NCBI RefSeq assembly: GCF_002729955.1
Contig: NZ_PBYA01000053.1
Coordinates: 1-64,000 of the forward strand
Source of the DNA: Salinisphaera sp.
Lineage (GTDB): Bacteria; Pseudomonadota; Gammaproteobacteria; Nevskiales; Salinisphaeraceae
Reading direction: 5' to 3'
DNA length: 64,000 bases
Part shown: positions 37,004 through 44,696 of the stretch, piece by piece
Numbering within the stretch: position 1 is the first letter of the stretch
Layout: the number at the start of each line of letters is the position of its first letter
Position numbers and translations under genes: made by a program
Notes under the pieces: model-generated
Seen by the model: only the letters and a program-made list of their open reading frames with translations
What the model was told of the DNA's origin: nothing
Databases searched by the model: none

Positions 37004-37094
37004 GCTTGATTATTCCGCTTGCACTGGTGAGCGAACTGTCGTAAGGAAATATCGTTCGATCGAGGGCCGGCTTTAGGCCTTGATCGGATATAAG

Positions 37095-37110
37095 TGGCAA
37101 TTCGTTGCCA
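37095..37110 (-). promoter_or_regulatory. Small hairpin between motB and cheA
   Basis: TGGCAA (37095-37100) and TTGCCA (37105-37110) form a perfect 6-bp stem with a 4-base loop, one base after the motB stop codon. There is no T-run, so a role in mRNA processing or partial attenuation is more likely than termination. Confidence 0.3.
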
Positions 37111-37111
37111 T

Positions 37112-38044
37112 TCAGCTCGATTGCCCCTCAACTTCAGCCTTATCCGCACCGGCCTTGACCACACTGGCCGGGGTCGGCGTTTGCGAGTCGGCGGACAGCG
37201 TTGCACCCACCGGCAGGCTCTCTTCTTCCAAGCGATGCTGGGCGTGCTCGTTGAGTACCAGAATGCTGATCCGCCGATTGGCAGGCGCGGCCGGTGAGTC
37301 GACGCCAGGCCGGCTCGCGGTCGCTGCCGCACCAATGACGCGTACGAGTTTTTCGGCCTGCATGCCGCCCTGGATGAGCGCACGCCGCGCCGCGTTGGCC
37401 CGGTCGGTCGACAGCTCCCAGTTGCTGTAAAGGCGATCGCCCGAGGCAAAGCGCAGGTCGTCGGTGTGTCCGGTCAATGTGATCGGGTTGGGAAACTCGT
37501 TGAGCTTGGGCGCGATCTTCGACAGCAGCGAACGGATATAGGGCGCCGGTTCCGCGCTGCCCAGCTCGAACATCGGCCGACGGTTGTCGTCGCTGATCTG
37601 AATCAGCAGCCCGTCCTCGACCACCTTGAGGCTGAGCTGCGAACTCAGATCGTCCAGGGCAGGATCGGAATGAATCATCGATTCCAGGCTGTTCTGCAGA
37701 TCGCGCAGCGGCCGATGGCTGGGGCGGTAGTTGGTCGCATTCGGCGACGTCAGCGACACCTCGCCTTCCGAATGCATGGGGTCGTCGCCGCCGCCGGGGA
37801 TGGCGCTGTTGCTGGCCGAGGCCTTGTCGCCCCCCATCATCGCCACCTTGAGCGGCGTACGGAAATACTCACCGACTTCCTTGCGTTCCGAGGCGCTCAG
37901 CCCTGACAGCAGCCACATGACCAGAAAGAACGCCATCATCGCCGTCATGAAATCGGCGTAAGCGATCTTCCAGGCGCCATGGGAGCCATGATTCGCCGCT
38001 TTCTTGCGGCGGATGACGATCGGCCGTTTATGCGGATCGCTCAC
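37112..38044 (-). CDS. motB: Flagellar stator protein MotB (GTG start)
   Basis: This 310-aa protein has one membrane helix with the proton-carrying Asp31 in WKIAYADFMTAMMAFFLVMW. It also has a C-terminal OmpA-like peptidoglycan-binding domain (ITLTGHTDDLRFAS, SNWELSTDRANAARRALI) that anchors the stator. GTG overlaps the motA stop (GTGA). The C-terminal ~35 residues are an Ala/Lys/Thr-rich tail. Confidence 0.96.
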   Translation of the reverse strand: MSDPHKRPIVIRRKKAANHGSHGAWKIAYADFMTAMMAFFLVMWLLSGLSASERKEVGEYFRTPLKVAMMGGDKASASNSAIPGGGDDPMHSEGEVSLTSPNATNYRPSHRPLRDLQNSLESMIHSDPALDDLSSQLSLKVVEDGLLIQISDDNRRPMFELGSAEPAPYIRSLLSKIAPKLNEFPNPITLTGHTDDLRFASGDRLYSNWELSTDRANAARRALIQGGMQAEKLVRVIGAAATASRPGVDSPAAPANRRISILVLNEHAQHRLEEESLPVGATLSADSQTPTPASVVKAGADKAEVEGQSS

Positions 38045-38925
38045 GACGACGAGGCCTGGGCAGAGCCGCCGCTCTTGACGCTGCGCACATGCTCTTCAAG
38101 CTCGCTGAAGGACGGACGCTCGGTCGAGAACAGGGCCTTGCGGCCGAACTCGATCGACAGCGGCGGCGCATAACCGTTGAGGTTGGCGAGCAGCGTCACC
38201 TTGACGCTCTGCATGATCTTGACGACTTCCTCCACCTGCGAACGCACCCGCGCCGCCAGCGGACTGACAAAGCCATAAGCCAGCAGAATACCCAGGAACG
38301 TGCCCACCATGGCATGGGCGATCAGCGGGCCGATTTCAGAAGGATCGAGCGCGGCCGAACCCAGGGCGTGCACCACGCCCATGACCGCGGCCACGATACC
38401 GAAGGCCGGCAACGAGTCGCCCATGGCCGCCAGGCCGTGGGCCGGGATCTCGGCCTCGTGCTGGAAGGTCTCGATCTCGTGGTCCATCAACGCTTCGATT
38501 TCGAAGGCGTCCATGTTGCCGCTGATCATCAGGCGCAGGTAATCGGTCAGAAAGTCCATCACCAGCTTGTCTTCGACCAGCTTGGGATAGGCCGAAAACA
38601 GCGTGCTCTCGCTCGGGTTCTCGATATCCTGCTCGAGCGACATCATGCCGGACTGGCGCGCCTTGGCCAGCAGCAGATAGAGCAGGGTCATCAGATCGAC
38701 GCAGATCTCCTTGGAGTACTGCGAACCACGCATCAGGCGTGGCAGCGTGCGCATCGTCGCGCCAATGCCCTTGCCATTGTTGGCCGCAACGAACGCGCCG
38801 ATACCGGCGCCGAAGATGATGACGAGCTCGGCGGGCTGATACAGCGCGCCCATATGCCCGCCCACCATGGCGTATCCGCCGAGCACGGATCCGATGACGA
38901 TGACGTAACCCACGAGTATTAGCAC
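38041..38925 (-). CDS. motA: Flagellar stator protein MotA (GTG start)
   Basis: This 294-aa protein has four membrane helices. The start I chose (GTG at 38925, with GGGAAGG upstream) gives an N terminus like MLILVGYVIVIGSVLGGYAM, aligned with E. coli MotA, which is 295 aa. The GDSLPAFGIVAAVMGVVHAL segment and the PERPSF-type end are conserved. MotA surrounds MotB and its cytoplasmic loop pushes on FliG. An upstream in-frame ATG would add 15 unrelated residues. Confidence 0.96.
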   Translation of the reverse strand: MLILVGYVIVIGSVLGGYAMVGGHMGALYQPAELVIIFGAGIGAFVAANNGKGIGATMRTLPRLMRGSQYSKEICVDLMTLLYLLLAKARQSGMMSLEQDIENPSESTLFSAYPKLVEDKLVMDFLTDYLRLMISGNMDAFEIEALMDHEIETFQHEAEIPAHGLAAMGDSLPAFGIVAAVMGVVHALGSAALDPSEIGPLIAHAMVGTFLGILLAYGFVSPLAARVRSQVEEVVKIMQSVKVTLLANLNGYAPPLSIEFGRKALFSTERPSFSELEEHVRSVKSGGSAQASSS

Positions 38926-38983
38926 TGTCGCCTTCCCTGACTGGATATGGCCGTAAATACGGACCGGCAATCTCTAGGAAGTG

Positions 38984-39010
38984 TTAGCGGCCGACAGGCT
39001 GCGAGCTTGA
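38984..39010 (-). promoter_or_regulatory. Sigma-28-like promoter of motAB-cheAW
   Basis: On the minus strand TCAA-N15-GCCGCTAA has 7 of 8 bases of the sigma-28 -10 consensus and the right spacing; the -35 is weak. It lies 59 bases before motA, the position of the FliA promoter in E. coli. Confidence 0.5.
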
Positions 39011-39048
39011 ATGAACCGATGCCACGAACTGGCACCAATAGCGCGGGC

Positions 39049-39600
39049 TTATCCCTTGGACGCGCGCTTTTTCGCCTTCTTGAGCGTCTTGCCGGCCCGC
39101 GACGGCGGCTGACAGATACCGCAGATGAAGTCCTGGTCCAGGCTATAGGCGCGGTTGACGAACTTGCCCTTGCAGCGGTTGCACACCGACAGCATCATCA
39201 TGTCGCTTTCGAAAAAACGCACCAGCATCCAGGCCCGGGTGAGGCTCAGTACCGGTTTGCCATCCTCCTGCAACGGCGTCTGCTCGTTGTAGAGCCGATA
39301 GGCGTTGACCACGGCCTCCATGCGACTGCGTTCCTCGCGCCGGCGCAGATAGCGATAGGTGTTATAGAACAGCGAAGAATGGATGTTCGGCAGCCAGGTC
39401 ACATACCAGTCGGTCGAGAACGGCAGCATGCCCTTCGGCGGCGAGACACCGTGGATTTCCTTGTACAGATTGATCAACCGTCGCCGGCTGATATCGGTTT
39501 CGGTCTGCAGCACCTGAAGACGCGCGCCCAGTTCGATCAGCTCGATGGCCAAGCCGATCTGCTTGGCTTCGTCTATGACGCTTTTGCTCGTAGTGCTCAT
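39049..39600 (-). CDS. flhC: Flagellar master regulator subunit FlhC
   Basis: This 183-aa protein forms with FlhD the FlhD4C2 activator that binds early (class II) flagellar promoters. The four zinc-binding cysteines are intact as C140-x2-C143 and C160-x2-C163 (SVCNRCKGK, DFICGICQ), close to the C137/C140/C157/C160 known in E. coli. The DNA-binding helix region SPPKGMLPFSTDWY is recognisable. It lies 11 bases after flhD and upstream of motA, as in E. coli. Confidence 0.96.
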   Translation of the reverse strand: MSTTSKSVIDEAKQIGLAIELIELGARLQVLQTETDISRRRLINLYKEIHGVSPPKGMLPFSTDWYVTWLPNIHSSLFYNTYRYLRRREERSRMEAVVNAYRLYNEQTPLQEDGKPVLSLTRAWMLVRFFESDMMMLSVCNRCKGKFVNRAYSLDQDFICGICQPPSRAGKTLKKAKKRASKG

Positions 39601-39611
39601 GCGGCTCGTGA

Positions 39612-40070
39612 TTACCCTTCGCCGCTACCGCTTTTGCGCTCGGCTTCGCGATCGGCTTCACGGCGCGGCTGCTTGCGCCGGGCGGGCACGTCGCCACTTT
39701 CAGCCGCCACCGGATCGCGGCGATCGCCGCCCTCGCGACGTTCGCCGCCGCGCCGATCGCTTTTGCGCTTGTTCTGCGACGACAAGAGGATGCCGGCATG
39801 CAGCCGCCGCATCTCGTCATCACGCGGCGCATTGACCAGCGCAAACAACTGCTCGGCGCTATCCAGCGAAAAATGGCAGAGAAGCTGGTTGCAACGGGCC
39901 AGCTTGGCCAGGTCGGCGACCGGGATCTGGCTGAGCAGATCCGCCATGTCTTCGTCGATCTTGAGCCGGAACATGGCCAGCTCTCGATCCGTATTGATCA
40001 AACGCTGCATCAGAATCAGATAGGACAGATTCAGATCGCGAACATCATCGAGTAGATGATCAACACTCAT
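39612..40070 (-). CDS. flhD: Flagellar master regulator subunit FlhD, with extended C terminus
   Basis: This 152-aa protein has a FlhD core at residues 1-97 that matches E. coli FlhD (DVRDLNLSYLILMQRLINTD, LAKLARCNQLLCHF, RLHAGILLS). E. coli FlhD ends about 20 residues later. Here about 55 residues follow, very rich in Arg, Lys, Glu and Gly (DRRGGERREGGDRRDP, QPRREADREAERKSGSGEG). This tail may be disordered and might bind DNA, RNA or protein. A very strong ribosome site (GAGGGGAGG) precedes the ATG. The long upstream region holds several palindromes. Confidence 0.93.
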   Translation of the reverse strand: MSVDHLLDDVRDLNLSYLILMQRLINTDRELAMFRLKIDEDMADLLSQIPVADLAKLARCNQLLCHFSLDSAEQLFALVNAPRDDEMRRLHAGILLSSQNKRKSDRRGGERREGGDRRDPVAAESGDVPARRKQPRREADREAERKSGSGEG

Positions 40071-40410
40071 TCATGCCTCCCCTCAGAAGCGCCGTGCTGC
40101 ACAAAGCGGCCTCTTGAATTGTGGGCGAATCGCCTGCTTTAAACGGCCGTCCTCTACGTGTGCGCCCTGCCTTTTCGCACCGACCTTGGATTATGTCCGT
40201 GAAACTTTCCACGTTTCAAATGTGAAAACGCACATTTCCCGGTTAAATATTCCCAAACACCATGATCAAAATGCTACAGGGCGCTGCAAAAAGCAAAGAC
40301 GTACAGCGTCGATCTGTCGCCATTAGGCGACAGCCCATTATTCCATATTGAATTGTGTACGGGTAAGACGAGCACAAAACGGTCGTCTATGACGCGACCT
40401 GCGCTGAGTT
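40071..40410 (-). promoter_or_regulatory. flhDC upstream regulatory region
   Basis: This stretch of 340 bp has no gene and is AT-richer than its surroundings. It holds three symmetric elements: AAATGTG-N6-CACATTT (40218-40237), TGAAAC-N7-GTTTCA (40200-40218) and a perfect 8-bp hairpin CTGTCGCC-ATTA-GGCGACAG (40314-40333). The first resembles a CRP site but its spacer is 2 bases short (TGTG-N6-CACA instead of N8). These are candidates for global control of the master operon. Confidence 0.5.
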
Positions 40411-40707
40411 CTACGCGTTCGCTTCGGCTGCGGTTTCCAGCCGGTATACCCAGGCCAGCAGCTCCGCGACGGCGAGATACAGCTCGGGCGGGATACGATC
40501 GTCGAGATCGACGCGCATGAGCAGACGCACCAGTTCGGGCGAACGGTGCACATGCAAACCGTGCTTTTGCGCGCGGTCCATGATGGCCTGGGCGATGTCG
40601 CCATAGCCCTTGGCCACGACGCGCGGTGCGTCGTCGTTTTCGCCGTAACGCAGGGCGACGACGCTGGCCCGGTCGTCGTCCATGCCGGACCGATCCAGTG
40701 CGCTCAT
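40411..40707 (-). CDS. FlhB C-terminal-like protein (FlhX type)
   Basis: This 98-aa protein aligns with the part of FlhB that follows the NPTH cleavage site: VVALRYGENDDAPRVVAKGY, then DRAQKHGLHVHRSPELVRLL, and IPPELYLAVAELLAWVYRLE. It has no membrane helices and no NPTH. Such orphan FlhB tails (called FlhX or FlhB2) occur in several bacteria and can, in the cases reported, replace the cleaved FlhB fragment. ATGA links it to the FliK-like gene upstream, so the pair is made together. It may influence the hook-to-filament switch. Confidence 0.85.
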   Translation of the reverse strand: MSALDRSGMDDDRASVVALRYGENDDAPRVVAKGYGDIAQAIMDRAQKHGLHVHRSPELVRLLMRVDLDDRIPPELYLAVAELLAWVYRLETAAEANA

Positions 40708-41849
40708 GCCGGATTCGCCTCCAGCAACTCGACATAGGCACGGGTGAATCCGGCCTGTTCGAAGCGCTCCTTCAATTCGCCGGTGGCCGGCGAAACCGCA
40801 GCAGCGCCCCGATCGCTCGATGCATAGGCATAGACTTCGATACCGCCACCCGCAAGATTGAGTGCGACTTCGATCATGCCGAGGTGGGGCAGGTCGAGGC
40901 TCAGACGGGTCGAGAACGACGGTTGATCATCGGCGGCGTCGGGCTTGCCCCGGCCTGCGGCCCCGTCTTCGTTGTTTTCGTGAATCTCCCAACGCATGTC
41001 CACGCCCGGCCAAGCCGCGCCATGCCAGCGAAACACCGGATTGCTGAGCACGTCGAGCTGTTGCCGTACGACCGAGAACAGCCGCTCATCGACGACATCG
41101 CCGCGGCCGCCGTCGCTTCGCGACTGGGCGCCCTGCTCGAAGGCCCCGGGCGCCAACAGTGCGGTAGCGGACGACTGGGCCAGGGCCTGGCGCATACCCT
41201 GCGCCGGCGCGCGGTTCGACGACTGCGCGGACTCATTCGCGGCCGAGCCGGCCGCGGGCTTTTGATTCTGCGGTTCCTGGAGCAGCTCCGACAGCGGGCG
41301 CTGGCCCTCGAACCACTTGCTCAGATGCGATTCGTAGAACAGGCCGCTGTGTGCGACCTGCTGCCCCAGAATGGAGGCGAGAATAGGCGTGGCCGGCACG
41401 CGTGCAGCCCCGAACAGGGCGGCCGCATGCGCTGGCGTGGTATGGGCAACCGGCGCATCTCGGCGGGCCAGCAACGATGCGATCAGCCCGCCTTCGCGGC
41501 TGAGCTGGGCACGCGCGGATTCCCCCGTCTGGCCCGCACCCGCTTCGGGCCGGGCCGCCGGCAGGTAACGTGCGCTCTGGCTGATTTCACGCGTGGCCGG
41601 CCTGTCGGCTGCCGGGCGTGAACCCGGCCCGCCTGCCGCGGCCTCGTCGGCCGGCGCACCGCGCCCCCGCAGGCCGTCCGACGCCGTACCCGGCGTGGGT
41701 CGATCGAAACCGTCGGTTCTTACGCTGGCCACGGGGTCGACCGGCCCGAGCGGAACATTCACCCGCGCACCGGTAAACCGCGCCATGTCCGCACGGCGCC
41801 CGAGCACCTGCGGCAACAGCGTATCGAGCATCGGCGTGATCGTGCTCAC
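40704..41849 (-). CDS. Second FliK-like protein (flagellar hook-length domain)
   Basis: This 381-aa protein has a variable, Ala/Gly/Arg-rich N-terminal part and a C-terminal region (from about residue 300) with the FliK domain pattern FSTRLSLDLPHLGMIEVALN followed by TGELKERFEQAGFTRAYVEL. Its overall architecture is like that of FliK at 7154-8713, but the sequence is distant. It may begin at the GTG (41849) or at an ATG six codons later; neither has a good ribosome site. Linked by ATGA to the FlhB-like gene, it may act with it in export. Confidence 0.75.
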   Translation of the reverse strand: MSTITPMLDTLLPQVLGRRADMARFTGARVNVPLGPVDPVASVRTDGFDRPTPGTASDGLRGRGAPADEAAAGGPGSRPAADRPATREISQSARYLPAARPEAGAGQTGESARAQLSREGGLIASLLARRDAPVAHTTPAHAAALFGAARVPATPILASILGQQVAHSGLFYESHLSKWFEGQRPLSELLQEPQNQKPAAGSAANESAQSSNRAPAQGMRQALAQSSATALLAPGAFEQGAQSRSDGGRGDVVDERLFSVVRQQLDVLSNPVFRWHGAAWPGVDMRWEIHENNEDGAAGRGKPDAADDQPSFSTRLSLDLPHLGMIEVALNLAGGGIEVYAYASSDRGAAAVSPATGELKERFEQAGFTRAYVELLEANPA

Positions 41850-41891
41850 AGCAGCATCATCGCTTGAACGTTAGAACCGGCACGACCGGCG

Positions 41892-42233
41892 CTAGCCGAT
41901 CGCGGCCTTTTCGTAGGCGTTCTTGACCCGCCGCTGCGAGCGCGCCTGACAGATGGCGCCGGACAGTTCGTCCATACGCTGCTGCAGGCGATCGCGCAGC
42001 TCCTGTTCACTGGCCGCAATCTGGATCAGCACGGCACGCTTGGCTTCACGAAAGGCTTCGTTGACGTTCACGTCGTACTCGATATTCATCAGCGTTTCCA
42101 CCTGGCATAGGTGTTCGCTTTTCATTTCGACCAGATCTTCCCACTCGCCGGCGACCGCGATCTCGATCATCCGCTTGTTGAGTTCCAGAAGGGCGGCGTA
42201 GCCGGCGACGATGTCCTGTTGCTGCTGATTCAT
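41892..42233 (-). CDS. fliT: Flagellar export chaperone FliT
   Basis: This 113-aa protein is predicted to be wholly helical (IVAGYAALLELNKRMIEIAV, EWEDLVEMKSEHLCQVETLM). It sits directly after fliS, 4 bases away, as expected for FliT, the chaperone of FliD that also binds FlhDC in Salmonella. I chose the ATG at 42233. A longer frame reads into fliS. FliT proteins are weakly conserved, so position supports the call. Confidence 0.88.
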   Translation of the reverse strand: MNQQQQDIVAGYAALLELNKRMIEIAVAGEWEDLVEMKSEHLCQVETLMNIEYDVNVNEAFREAKRAVLIQIAASEQELRDRLQQRMDELSGAICQARSQRRVKNAYEKAAIG

Positions 42234-42237
42234 GGTC

Positions 42238-42684
42238 TCAGGCCTGCTGTAGCGAAGGGGCGGATTGGACGGCGGCGATCGAGGGCATGGCCGGGGCGGT
42301 GCCGATCTGCTTCCATGCCGAACCAATGTCATCGAGCAGTGTGTCCACGTGCGCGATCTTCGAGGCATCGCTATCGATATTGGCACGGATCAAGGTACGG
42401 GTCATATAGTCGTAAAGCGAATCCAGGCGCTCGGCAATCTCGCCGCCGCGCTCGATGTCCAGCGCCGCGCGCAGGCCCAGTTCGATGATATCGATGGCCT
42501 TGGACAACGCCTGGCCCTTGCCGGCCGAGTCGTTCTGGGAGATCGCCCACTGCGCACGCCCGAGAGCGCTGCGCGCGCCGTCGAACAGCAGTACGATCAA
42601 CTGGTGCGGGCTGGCACTCATGGCGTCGGTTTCGACGCCGAGTTTCTTGTATGCACTTGCCGCGCGATTTGCGTAAGAAGCCAT
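42238..42684 (-). CDS. fliS: Flagellin export chaperone FliS
   Basis: This 148-aa helical protein has the FliS pattern: YKKLGVETDAMSASPHQLIV, LLFDGARSALGRAQ, and LDSLYDYMTRTLIRANID. It binds the flagellin C-terminal helix in the cytoplasm and stops premature polymerisation. AAGGAA precedes the ATG. It is the second gene of fliDST. Confidence 0.96.
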   Translation of the reverse strand: MASYANRAASAYKKLGVETDAMSASPHQLIVLLFDGARSALGRAQWAISQNDSAGKGQALSKAIDIIELGLRAALDIERGGEIAERLDSLYDYMTRTLIRANIDSDASKIAHVDTLLDDIGSAWKQIGTAPAMPSIAAVQSAPSLQQA

Positions 42685-42706
42685 GAGCGTTCCTTGCTAT
42701 TAATGC

Positions 42707-44116
42707 CTAATCGCTCGATTTGTTGAGCGATGCGAATTGCTGGGTGAGGTAATTGCTGGTCGAGTTGATCGACGCCATGATCGAGTCGAGCTGCACGAAC
42801 TGCTTCTGATAGCGCGCGATGGTGGAATCGATCGACTCCTGTTCGCGTTCCATGCTTTCAGTAAGATTGTCGATACGGGTTTTCATGCCGTTGCTGGCCG
42901 ATTGCAGCAGCCCCTGTTCGCCGGCGACGGCATCCAGCGTGGATACCAGCACCTTGGACAGGCCGCCGCTTTCGTCCTTGCCGGCCAGCAGCTGACCGAC
43001 ATCGGCGAGGTTGTTCGCCAGCGCCTTGTCGAGCTTTTCGTCGTCGATCTTCATGGTGCCGTCGCGCTGCAGGCTGACACCGATTTCAGCCAGGCTGGAA
43101 AAGGCACCGCCGCTGATCGCCGTATTCAGTGCGCCGCGCACCCGCGTTTCTGCGGTACGCGCGGTCGAATCACCGAGCAGGACGCCGCTGATCTCTTTTT
43201 CACTGTCAAAGGCCGTGAGCTTGTCGGACAGCGTATTGACGCTGTTATAAGCCTTGACGAACCGATCCAGCGCCGCCTTCACCGAGTCCGTATCGCGGGT
43301 GGCGGTCAGCGACTGGGGCTCGCTGGTGGTCTTGCTCAGGGTGAGGGTCACGCCTTCGATGGCTTCCTCGACCCGGTTCGTCTGGCTGACGATCTCGATG
43401 CCGTTCACCGAAAGCTTGGCGTCACGCGCGGCCACGGTCTGGTTCATCGCACCGCTGCCGGCCGTGCTGTCGTAGTTGAGCAGGTCGCCCAGCGGCGTGG
43501 AACCGTCGCCATTGTTTTCGGCCACGCTCACCGAGATCTGCGAGGCAGTGCCCGTGGTGTTGGAGGACAGCACCAGCCGGTAGGGGGTGCCGCTGCCGTC
43601 GTTGACGATCGACGCATTGACGCCGATATCCGCGGCGTTGATCGCATCGCGGATGCCGGACAGGCTGCTGTCGGCGTCGGCCAGATCGATATCGACCGTT
43701 TCGCTGACGTTGCCGGCCCCATCGCCGAGCGAAAGGGTGATCTTGCCGCCGCTGCCGATCTTGTCGTCCACGCCGGCCTGGCCCGCGCTGACCAGCGACT
43801 GGCTGCGTGCCAGCTGCTGGACTTCGATGCTGTAACTGCCCGGATCGGCTTTTTCGTTGGCAACCGCCTTGAAGGCATCGCTATCGGTGGTGGTCTTCAC
43901 GCCCTCGTAGAGGCTTGCCTTGCCCAGCGCTTCGGCGGCGGTCTGGAAATTGGCCAGCGAGCTCTGAAGGGTGCCGTAGGCAGACAGCTTGGTGTTGTAG
44001 CTGCTTGCCTGTCGCTGCAACGGAACCAGGCGCTGCTGCTCGGAGCTGCGCAGCCCGTCGAGCAACGAGCTCAGATCCAGTCCGGAGCCGATTCCGAGTG
44101 ACGATGTAATAGCCAT
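42707..44116 (-). CDS. fliD: Flagellar filament cap protein FliD
   Basis: This 469-aa protein has the FliD N terminus (SSLGIGSGLDLSSLLDGLRS) and C-terminal coiled coil (NLTESMEREQESIDSTIARY, QKQFVQLDSIMASINSTSNY). It caps the filament and folds incoming flagellin. I chose the ATG at 44116. A TTG 11 codons upstream adds unrelated residues. A sigma-28-like promoter lies 52-79 bases upstream. It starts the fliDST transcript, which may continue into the FliK-like and FlhB-like genes. Confidence 0.96.
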   Translation of the reverse strand: MAITSSLGIGSGLDLSSLLDGLRSSEQQRLVPLQRQASSYNTKLSAYGTLQSSLANFQTAAEALGKASLYEGVKTTTDSDAFKAVANEKADPGSYSIEVQQLARSQSLVSAGQAGVDDKIGSGGKITLSLGDGAGNVSETVDIDLADADSSLSGIRDAINAADIGVNASIVNDGSGTPYRLVLSSNTTGTASQISVSVAENNGDGSTPLGDLLNYDSTAGSGAMNQTVAARDAKLSVNGIEIVSQTNRVEEAIEGVTLTLSKTTSEPQSLTATRDTDSVKAALDRFVKAYNSVNTLSDKLTAFDSEKEISGVLLGDSTARTAETRVRGALNTAISGGAFSSLAEIGVSLQRDGTMKIDDEKLDKALANNLADVGQLLAGKDESGGLSKVLVSTLDAVAGEQGLLQSASNGMKTRIDNLTESMEREQESIDSTIARYQKQFVQLDSIMASINSTSNYLTQQFASLNKSSD

Positions 44117-44167
44117 GGCGTACCTGCGAATAACACGTGCTCGATACAACGAGCTGGGTTGCAGAGC

Positions 44168-44195
44168 CTATCGGCGACGGCGGCCCAATCCTTTA
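44168..44195 (-). promoter_or_regulatory. Sigma-28 promoter of fliDST
   Basis: On the minus strand TAAAG and GCCGATAG match the sigma-28 consensus. The -10 has 7 of 8 bases. The spacing between TAAA and GCCG is 16 instead of 15 bases. It lies 52 bases before the fliD ATG. Confidence 0.6.
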
Positions 44196-44260
44196 ACGTA
44201 TGAGCCGCCTTGTGAAACTTTTTTTGCCGCGCCCGCCCGCAGGCCGACGAAACAAGGCTT

Positions 44261-44644
44261 TCAGGGCGTGGTGGACCAGCGCCGGCCGCCTTCGACGGCC
44301 TTCTGGCCCTCGGGGCACTCGACCTGGCGTGTCGAATAGGTACGCCCGCTTTCGCCTTCGCAGCGAGTGGGCCGATCGGGCTGGCCGTCGTAGCCGTTCA
44401 GCTGATAGTTGTCCGGCCAGTAGTTGGACGGCCAGTGCTCGGTTTCCGGCTGCACATAGATATGCACGCCTGCATCCGAATCGTCGTGCTTATAGCGCGG
44501 ATGCGGCGCATAGCCGTGGGCGCCCGTTCGCGGCTGCGCGGCTTGCGGCTGAGCGGACTGCGCCCATAGCGGCGACAGACCGAAGAGCGTCAGCCCGAGA
44601 ATCAGCGCACCCGCGCCGGTAGCGATTGGATTGAGACGTTTCAT
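44261..44644 (-). CDS. Small secreted protein of unknown function
   Basis: I do not recognise this 127-aa protein. It has a clear signal peptide (ATGAGALILGLTLFGLSPLWA, cleavage near AQS). The mature part is rich in Tyr, Pro, His and Asn (HGYAPHPRYKHDD, WPSNYWPDNYQLNGYDGQP) with two cysteines (TRCEGESG and VECPEGQ) that could form one disulphide near the C terminus. No membrane helix follows, so it is probably periplasmic. It lies in the gap between the flagellar cluster and hemD, 52 bases downstream of the next gene pair, and may be cotranscribed with it. Confidence 0.6.
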   Translation of the reverse strand: MKRLNPIATGAGALILGLTLFGLSPLWAQSAQPQAAQPRTGAHGYAPHPRYKHDDSDAGVHIYVQPETEHWPSNYWPDNYQLNGYDGQPDRPTRCEGESGRTYSTRQVECPEGQKAVEGGRRWSTTP

Positions 44645-44696
44645 CCCGGGATTAACGGCTGCGTGGTTTCATTCTTGAGCCGACCTGCCTCGGCTG

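Noticed and set aside
40218-40237. CRP/Vfr site before flhD
   Set aside because: The arms match, but the TGTG-CACA spacing is 6, not 8, so it is reported only as a palindrome.
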